From positions 806,001-870,000 of the forward strand of contig NZ_CP149574.1 in the NCBI RefSeq assembly GCF_037890675.1: DNA of 64,000 nt. The letters run 5' to 3'. The notes beneath the pieces are model-generated. The model ran no database searches and was not told where the DNA came from. It worked only from the letters and a program-made list of their open reading frames with translations. The number at the start of each line of letters is the position of its first letter. Positions within the stretch are counted from its first letter, which is position 1. The stretch is from Methylovirgula sp. 4M-Z18 (GTDB lineage Bacteria > Pseudomonadota > Alphaproteobacteria > Rhizobiales > Beijerinckiaceae). Shown here piece by piece: positions 57,811-64,000 of this stretch. The position numbers were made by a program, and so were the translations under genes.

Positions 57811-58251
57811 TTACGTATCGTGATCCGGGTGCTGGCGCGAGGCGAAGCGGGCTTGAATGATGGTGTTGCGGCCCGGCAATTCGTGCAGAGCATCGGCCCA
57901 GGGCAGTTTGCTTTGCACGCCGCTGGCGGACACGGGTGGAAAATGCTCCGGCGTGTCGAAGCTGCCGACGGTCAGCCAGATCCCGCCTTCATCGATAACC
58001 TTGTAATAAAGCGGTGTGCCGCAGGCATTGCAGAAGCCACGCTCGCCCGCCTCCGACGATTGAAAGCGCGCCGGCGTATCCCGCGTCCAGCGCACGTCGC
58101 GCGTCGCGAAGCCGGCAAAGATGCCGAACACATTGCCCATGGCCTTCTGGCACATGCGGCAATGGCAAACCGAAACGCGATGCGGCTCTGCCATACAGGC
58201 AAAACGCACAAGGCCGCATTGGCAGCCGCCGGTCAGGGCATGATCGGTCAT
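57811..58251 (-). CDS. GFA family zinc protein
   Basis: A 146-residue protein of the GFA (glutathione-dependent formaldehyde-activating enzyme-like) fold. Zinc-type cysteines are C10, C12, C29, C31, C34, C74 and C77, in GGCQCG, CHCRMC and CNACG. Most GFA proteins have unknown roles, and this one should not be assumed to act on formaldehyde. It stands between convergent GNAT and VOC genes. Confidence 0.88.
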   Translation of the reverse strand: MTDHALTGGCQCGLVRFACMAEPHRVSVCHCRMCQKAMGNVFGIFAGFATRDVRWTRDTPARFQSSEAGERGFCNACGTPLYYKVIDEGGIWLTVGSFDTPEHFPPVSASGVQSKLPWADALHELPGRNTIIQARFASRQHPDHDT

Positions 58252-58366
58252 GGATGCACCTTGAGTTTCAGATCGCTTGGGCGCGGACAGGCGATGTCAC
58301 GTGCAAGGCGCCTGTCCTGATACGGCAGCGTAGCGCGGCAAACCGCGTTTCGTCCACCCCTGCCGC

Positions 58367-58780
58367 TTAAGTTGCGTAGACCGCTGCGAAATCGTCAAAG
58401 CCCTTTGCTTCGATCGGATTGCCCGACGGATCGCGGAAGAACATCGTGTGCTGCTCGCCCGGCTCGCCCTTGAAGCGCACGCTCGGCTCGAGCACGAAGG
58501 CGACATGCGCGGCCTGCAAGCGCTCGGCCAATGCTGTCCAATCGGCAAGCGGCAGGATCACGCCCAGATGCGGCATCGGCACGAGATGATCGCCGACCTT
58601 GCCGGTATTGGTGGTGGCAAAGGGCTCACCCAGATGCAGCGAAATCTGATGGCCGAAGAAATCGAAATCGACCCATGTCGCGGTGCTGCGCCCTTCCTTG
58701 CAGCCAAGCACGCCGCCATAGAAGCGCCGTGCTTCGTCAAGATCGGTGACGTGATAGGCGAGATGGAAGAGCGAGGGCAT
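58367..58780 (-). CDS. VOC (glyoxalase/dioxygenase-like) family protein
   Basis: A 137-residue single VOC unit. The opening SLFHLAYHVTDLDEARRFYG, then HQISLHLGE, then EQHTMFFRDPSGNPIEAKGF show the two beta-alpha-beta-beta-beta modules and metal ligands (first His, the Glu near the end). The activity is unknown. The ATG at 58780, with GGAG upstream, is preferred over a 40-codon extension lacking family resemblance. Confidence 0.85.
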   Translation of the reverse strand: MPSLFHLAYHVTDLDEARRFYGGVLGCKEGRSTATWVDFDFFGHQISLHLGEPFATTNTGKVGDHLVPMPHLGVILPLADWTALAERLQAAHVAFVLEPSVRFKGEPGEQHTMFFRDPSGNPIEAKGFDDFAAVYAT

Positions 58781-58824
58781 GGCAGGCTCCGAAAAAAAAC
58801 GCGATGAGATTCTTTGCCAATATC

Positions 58825-59535
58825 CTATGGGACGTTGCGTAGAAAGATCACATAGCCCTGAAAATGCGGATTCTGCACCAAGGTTGCCGGAGCGGACCAA
58901 TCCGCGCCTTCGGCAAGACCGAGCCGGAAGGGAATGTGCAGGCGGCCAAGGCGTGCGACATAGGCGTCGATATCCGGCACCGTCCGGCGGCCGCGATAGG
59001 TTTGGAAGATCACCTCGTCGACCGTGCCGGCGAGGGCATCGAGATCTTCGGGCGTCGCCTGCGAAGCCCAGTCCATCAGCCCCGTGACGCTGAGCTTACA
59101 ATCGGGCGGCAAGGCGGCGCGCAAATTGCGCAGGAACGCCGCATAGTTTTTCAGATTGCGCGTTGCCGCGTCAAAATCCACCTGGATGCCTTTGACGCTG
59201 CCGGGCTGCGCGCGCCACTGGTCCAGCTTGTTGCGGAGCGCGGCAACCATCTCGGGCGGCCAATCGAGACTACGGACACGGTAGCTGAGCCACAGATCCT
59301 GAGTATGCGCAGCGGGCATGCCGCCGCCTTGCGCTTTCATGCGCACCTGTCCGCTGCGATCGGCGCCAATTTCTCCCTGCAGCAGATAGACAGTTTTCGC
59401 CTGCTGCACCTCCGGCCGCGCCCGCACGCCGGCCCAAAGCCAATAGGAATCGGAATCGGTCGCACGCACGACGGGCTCCGCCATCGCGGGGGAAATGCAG
59501 GCGGCCAAGAGGCAAAGGTGAACAAGCCGGGACAC
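58825..59535 (-). CDS. DUF3142 secreted protein
   Basis: A 236-residue protein with a signal peptide (VSRLVHLCLLAACISPAMA). The rest matches DUF3142, a glycosidase-like TIM-barrel: IQVDFDAATRNLKNYAAFL and VDEVIFQTYRGR are typical. The GTG at 59535 starts 2 bases downstream of the preceding gene's stop (59538), so the two are co-translated. The likely catalytic role is inference from fold alone. Confidence 0.8.
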   Translation of the reverse strand: MSRLVHLCLLAACISPAMAEPVVRATDSDSYWLWAGVRARPEVQQAKTVYLLQGEIGADRSGQVRMKAQGGGMPAAHTQDLWLSYRVRSLDWPPEMVAALRNKLDQWRAQPGSVKGIQVDFDAATRNLKNYAAFLRNLRAALPPDCKLSVTGLMDWASQATPEDLDALAGTVDEVIFQTYRGRRTVPDIDAYVARLGRLHIPFRLGLAEGADWSAPATLVQNPHFQGYVIFLRNVP

Positions 59536-59537
59536 GT

Positions 59538-61679
59538 CTACCAATAATATTGCAGGTCTTGCGCCCACGACGTCGCGGCATATTTGGTCTTCAGTTCGTG
59601 GAACCAGGCTTTGCGTTGGGCCTTGTCGACAGCCTTGCCGCCGCACGAATTGTTGCCGACACGCGCATAGCAATAGATGGCGCGGTAAAGCGCATAGGCG
59701 CGCTCCTTCTCGGGTGTCGCCGCATCGGCGATCAGATTTTTATAGATCTCGCCGCGCGCGAAGGGCTCGCCGGGAAAGATGGGTTTGGCGCCACCGAGTT
59801 CATTGGCGGCCGGAGGCTTGGCTTCAAAGTCGTCAAGCGCGGAGGTGCGGACGAAGTCGCCCAGGCATAACAGGCCGTGGGCCGAACGCGGATTGCGCGC
59901 CAGTTCTCCCGCGATCGTTTTGAGATCGGGACACGGATAGGATTCATTCGTGCCGGATTGCAAGAACGTGGCGAGCTTCATCGCTTCCGGCGCCTGATCG
60001 TCGTCCGCAGTCAGGTTGGGCGCGGCCACATCCTGCAGAAAGCCGGTATAGTGGCCGCGCGTAATCTCCTTGAATAAGAGGACGAATCGCGCAAGCGCCC
60101 GCTCCGGCGGCGTCGATTGCGGATCGGCCACCGCCATGCGCAGCAAAATAGGGCCTGCCGTATGGCGGAGCAGGACCGCGCGGATGCCGAGCGTATCGAC
60201 GCGAGTGGGTGGCAGAAAGACTTTGTTCGCTGTGCCCGCGCGCTCCCAACTCATCGCGAGGCCAAGCTCGACAGTTTCCTTTTGCCAACGCTGGGTTACG
60301 CGCGGCAACAGGGCGCTCCAATGATCCGCTGCTTGCGCGAATTGGCCTTGCGCCATCAACGCCTGGCCGCGCAGGACCTCGCGGCTGAAGCCAAGATAGG
60401 GTGGCGATGAAGGCTCCGACGATGCGGACCCGAGCAATTGCAGTGCCGCTGCCGCATCGTGATCGATATAATAAACCCGTGCCGCCTTGAGAAAGGTGAA
60501 GAGGGCTTCGTGGCCTGCAAAGTCGGGGGCCTGCGCTTCCAGATCCGCGGCCGAGAACGTTGGCCCGTCCGACCCGCGGTCGCGTAAGAGGGTCAAGTCC
60601 TTGGTAGCGAGCAGCAACGGATCGCGAGCGTCCAATTTGGCATCGGGAAGATACTTGGCGTCGATCTCCCGGAGCAGATCGGACGCCTTCAAATTGGCAG
60701 ATGAGTCGCCAATGTGACTCATCTGCCAGCTATATTCGTTGCCAAGCCGCGCCGTGTCGTTTTGCAGCCAATAAAGCCGCCGCAGCAAGCCGCGCGCCGA
60801 GGCCACATATTGGCCGTTTGGATAGGCGGAGAGATAGGTCTTGAATGCGGTCTCGCACGTATCCGCGGACGTACGGTCGGTGAGTTTGGGCTCCGGCGTG
60901 CCATCTAGCGCGTCAAAAGCGCCGCGCTGCGCTTTGTTGAGTAAAGTGCGGCCAACCATGTAACCGGCGCTTTCGCGCAGCCAGGTGTTTTGCGCCTTGG
61001 CAAGCCGGTTGAAGTGCTCCAATGCAGCATCGAAATTGCCGTCATAAAAGGCCTGCGCGCCCGCAAGATAATCGCCAAAGTCGCGTGCAGCCGGTGAGGT
61101 CAGCGTCATCGTCGGCAGCGGGGAGGAGGCTGTTCCATCACCCGGTCCGCCGGCGGCGCGGCATGCAGGATTCAGGCCCGCGCGCGCCGCGATGAGTTGC
61201 GTGCGCTCGCTGTCAGACAGGCTGGATTCAGCTTGCGCGGCGCTCGCGAACGCCTGTTGGCCCTTGTCGAACGAAACGCAGCGCGTGCCTTCGTCAGCGC
61301 TGAAAACCGAATTCGGTTCGGTTCTGTGGTTGACCGGGGCGTCGTCACCCATGAGGGTGTAGATGGAGTACAATCCCGAGCTGTAGCGTATTCCCTTAAT
61401 GTTGAAGTTCGGGAACATCATGTAGCTGTTGAGATAATCCTGATCCGCCGTGTCAACGAGCTTCCCCGCCTGCGAGCCAGCATCCATCATCAACATCTGC
61501 AGATTGATGCGGGTGTCATTGCCCGGACTGAGAAACGGCAATCCATCGTAGCCGTTGTAGGTCCGTTGATCCAACCCCCATCGCCCAAAGGCGTCGTCGT
61601 CGGGCCCGTATCCGCAGGCGCGCGCTGTTTGGGGGGCTAAGGCGAGAACCAAAATGACGCCGATAAGAGAAAGACGCAT
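59538..61679 (-). CDS. Large secreted protein of unknown function
   Basis: A 713-residue protein with a signal peptide (MRLSLIGVILVLALAPQTARA). The mature start ACGYGPDDD contains a Cys but no good lipobox. The body is mainly helical, with TPR-like stretches (LEHFNRLAKAQNTWLRESAG and a later GQALMAQGQFAQAADHW). It forms an operon with the DUF3142 gene 2 bases downstream, a pair that may act together in the periplasm. I do not recognise the family. Confidence 0.75.
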   Translation of the reverse strand: MRLSLIGVILVLALAPQTARACGYGPDDDAFGRWGLDQRTYNGYDGLPFLSPGNDTRINLQMLMMDAGSQAGKLVDTADQDYLNSYMMFPNFNIKGIRYSSGLYSIYTLMGDDAPVNHRTEPNSVFSADEGTRCVSFDKGQQAFASAAQAESSLSDSERTQLIAARAGLNPACRAAGGPGDGTASSPLPTMTLTSPAARDFGDYLAGAQAFYDGNFDAALEHFNRLAKAQNTWLRESAGYMVGRTLLNKAQRGAFDALDGTPEPKLTDRTSADTCETAFKTYLSAYPNGQYVASARGLLRRLYWLQNDTARLGNEYSWQMSHIGDSSANLKASDLLREIDAKYLPDAKLDARDPLLLATKDLTLLRDRGSDGPTFSAADLEAQAPDFAGHEALFTFLKAARVYYIDHDAAAALQLLGSASSEPSSPPYLGFSREVLRGQALMAQGQFAQAADHWSALLPRVTQRWQKETVELGLAMSWERAGTANKVFLPPTRVDTLGIRAVLLRHTAGPILLRMAVADPQSTPPERALARFVLLFKEITRGHYTGFLQDVAAPNLTADDDQAPEAMKLATFLQSGTNESYPCPDLKTIAGELARNPRSAHGLLCLGDFVRTSALDDFEAKPPAANELGGAKPIFPGEPFARGEIYKNLIADAATPEKERAYALYRAIYCYARVGNNSCGGKAVDKAQRKAWFHELKTKYAATSWAQDLQYYW

Positions 61680-61690
61680 GGCAGCATCCG

Positions 61691-61726
61691 TCAAAAGAAA
61701 AGGCGGAAGCATATTTGCTTCCGCCT
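61691..61726 (-). terminator. Intrinsic terminator after icd
   Basis: An 11-bp stem (AGGCGGAAGCA and TGCTTCCGCCT) with a 4-base loop, 27 bases past the icd stop on the minus strand. The following minus-strand bases read TTTCTTTTGA, a fair U-tract. It lies just upstream of the secreted-protein gene, on the same strand. Confidence 0.85.
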
Positions 61727-61752
61727 CTGTTGAATGCAACGCCAAATAAGGC

Positions 61753-62964
61753 TTACGCCATCGCCTTGCGCAGGTTCTCGTCGATCTTGTCGAGGAACCC
61801 GGCAGTCGAGAGCCACTTCTGATCGGGGCCGACCAGCAGTGCGAGGTCCTTGGTCATGAAGCCCGATTCCACCGTATCGACGCAGACCTTTTCCAGCGTG
61901 TGCGAGAATTTCAGCAGCGCATCGTTGCCGTCGAGCTTGGCGCGATGGGCGAGGCCGCGGGTCCAGGCGAAGATCGAGGCGATCGAATTGGTCGAGGTCT
62001 CCTTGCCCTTCTGGTGCTCGCGGTAATGGCGCGTCACGGTGCCGTGCGCGGCTTCCGCTTCCACCGTCTTGCCGTCCGGCGTCATCAGCACCGACGTCAT
62101 CAGGCCGAGCGAACCGAAGCCTTGCGCCACCGTATCCGATTGCACGTCGCCATCGTAATTCTTACAGGCCCAGACATAGCCGCCCGACCATTTCAGCGCC
62201 GAGGCGACCATGTCGTCGATCAGGCGATGTTCGTAGGTGATGCCGGCGGCCTGGAACTGGCTCTTGAATTCGGCGTCATAGACCTCCTGGAACAGGTCCT
62301 TGAAGCGCCCGTCATAGGCCTTCAAAATCGTGTTCTTGGTCGAGAGATAGACCGGCCATTTGCGCAGCAGGCCGTAGTTGAGCGACGCGCGGGCGAAATC
62401 GCGGATCGAGTCGTCGAGATTGTACATGGTCATGGCGACGCCGGAGCCGGGGAATTTGAACACTTCCTTTTCGATCACGGTGCCGTCTTCGCCCTCGAAC
62501 TTCACGGTCAGGCGGCCCTTGCCCGGCACTTTGAAATCGGTCGCGCGGTATTGGTCGCCGAAGGCGTGACGGCCGACGACGATCGGCTGGGTCCAGCCCG
62601 GCACCAGGCGCGGCACGTTCTTGCAGATGATCGGCTCGCGGAAGATCGTGCCGCCTAAGATGTTGCGGATCGTGCCGTTCGGCGATTTCCACATTTCCTT
62701 GAGGTTGAACTCCTTCACGCGGGCTTCGTCCGGCGTGATCGTCGCGCATTTCACGGCGACACCGTATTTCTTGGTCGCTTCCGCCGAGTCGATCGTCACC
62801 TGGTCATTGGTGGCGTCGCGGTTTTCCACCGAAAGGTCGTAATATTTCAGGTCGATGTCGAGATAGGGATGGATCAGCTTGTCTTTGATGAAATGCCAGA
62901 TGATCCGGGTCATTTCATCGCCGTCCATTTCGACGACCGGATTGGCGACCTTGATTTTTTGCAT
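61753..62964 (-). CDS. icd: NADP-dependent isocitrate dehydrogenase
   Basis: A 403-residue enzyme of the eukaryotic-like (homodimeric) NADP-IDH group. [20 protein letters not shown] at the start and [20 protein letters not shown], then [19 protein letters not shown] with the substrate-binding Ser/Asn/Arg, are diagnostic. [21 protein letters not shown] carries the metal-binding Asp. It converts isocitrate to 2-oxoglutarate in the TCA cycle. Length and start are normal, and a terminator follows. Confidence 0.96.
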   Translation of the reverse strand: MQKIKVANPVVEMDGDEMTRIIWHFIKDKLIHPYLDIDLKYYDLSVENRDATNDQVTIDSAEATKKYGVAVKCATITPDEARVKEFNLKEMWKSPNGTIRNILGGTIFREPIICKNVPRLVPGWTQPIVVGRHAFGDQYRATDFKVPGKGRLTVKFEGEDGTVIEKEVFKFPGSGVAMTMYNLDDSIRDFARASLNYGLLRKWPVYLSTKNTILKAYDGRFKDLFQEVYDAEFKSQFQAAGITYEHRLIDDMVASALKWSGGYVWACKNYDGDVQSDTVAQGFGSLGLMTSVLMTPDGKTVEAEAAHGTVTRHYREHQKGKETSTNSIASIFAWTRGLAHRAKLDGNDALLKFSHTLEKVCVDTVESGFMTKDLALLVGPDQKWLSTAGFLDKIDENLRKAMA

Positions 62965-63096
62965 TTTGACCTCTCGGATGAATGACGCGGAGCACGCCGG
63001 AAAAGGCTGGAAGGGGAGCTATAGCACCGGGCGAGGGCGGGGGGGAAGGGGGAGGGATTGGGGCTTATCGTCTCGGTTTTTATGTCACGCGGCGTG

Positions 63097-63129
63097 GCCC
63101 CTTTCGCCTCGCTTGCGGGGAGAAGGGGC
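63097..63129. repeat. REP-like palindrome between icd and pip
   Basis: An imperfect inverted repeat (CCCCTTTCGCC outward, GCGGGGAGAAGGGG returning) between the pip-like stop and icd start. It is the weakest of three related palindromes in the window (see 40601 and 46951). Confidence 0.5.
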
Positions 63130-63153
63130 GCCGCTCGTTGTGGGATTGAAAAC

Positions 63154-64000
<847 letters not shown>

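Overview
This 64 kb window reads as chromosomal DNA of an alphaproteobacterium, most likely a member of the Hyphomicrobiales (Rhizobiales), and possibly close to the Beijerinckiaceae; the family-level guess is inference. Support comes from high G+C coding regions, a CckA-type hybrid kinase, a DksA with a cysteine-poor finger, an alphaproteobacterial SOS box (GAAC-N7-GAAC) in front of recA, and the gene order recA, alaS, icd.

Layout. 1-6.5 kb: the 3' end of smc, a radical SAM gene overlapping an unrecognised partner gene, a short glycosyltransferase-like protein, a ypfJ-type metallopeptidase, a family 4-type uracil-DNA glycosylase, and a divergent SecY paralogue overlapping the glycosylase gene. 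6.6-13.6 kb: ETF-ubiquinone oxidoreductase, a MITE-like element with 32-bp terminal inverted repeats, a secreted TPR protein, ispE, a polyprenyl diphosphate synthase, a DUF2007 protein and a TrmN6-type methyltransferase. 14.1-20.5 kb: glyQ and glyS, separated by a TPP-riboswitch-controlled thiOSGE operon and a double-CDGSH Fe-S protein. 20.5-24.6 kb: an AT-rich gap, a decayed IS256-family transposase and the ycjXF pair. 24.7-34.7 kb: a sugar-uptake region with two complete Rbs-type ABC cassettes, a LacI-family regulator, a hydroxypyruvate isomerase-like TIM barrel and a SixA-type phosphatase. 34.7-40.6 kb: small stress and regulatory genes (GlsB/YeaQ, UspA, dksA), a FliO-like membrane protein and cckA. 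40.7-49.4 kb: a Dpp/Opp-type transporter (permeases, two ATPases, DUF2270, binding protein) facing a GH31 glycosidase. 49.5-53.1 kb: a trypsin-like protease, a PhnA/YjdM-like protein, a truncated copy of the protease, a low-G+C XRE/ImmA-IrrE fusion gene and a tRNA-Thr with an oversized D loop. 53.2-64 kb: recA, alaS, a GNAT protein, GFA and VOC proteins, a secreted two-gene operon, icd and a truncated proline iminopeptidase.

Most of the window is housekeeping. The accessory signals are the radical SAM pair, the SecY paralogue, the MITE-like element, the IS256 remnant, the palindromic intergenic repeats and the small foreign block just upstream of recA that carries the XRE-ImmA gene and the odd tRNA. 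No CRISPR array, phage structural module or integrase was seen.
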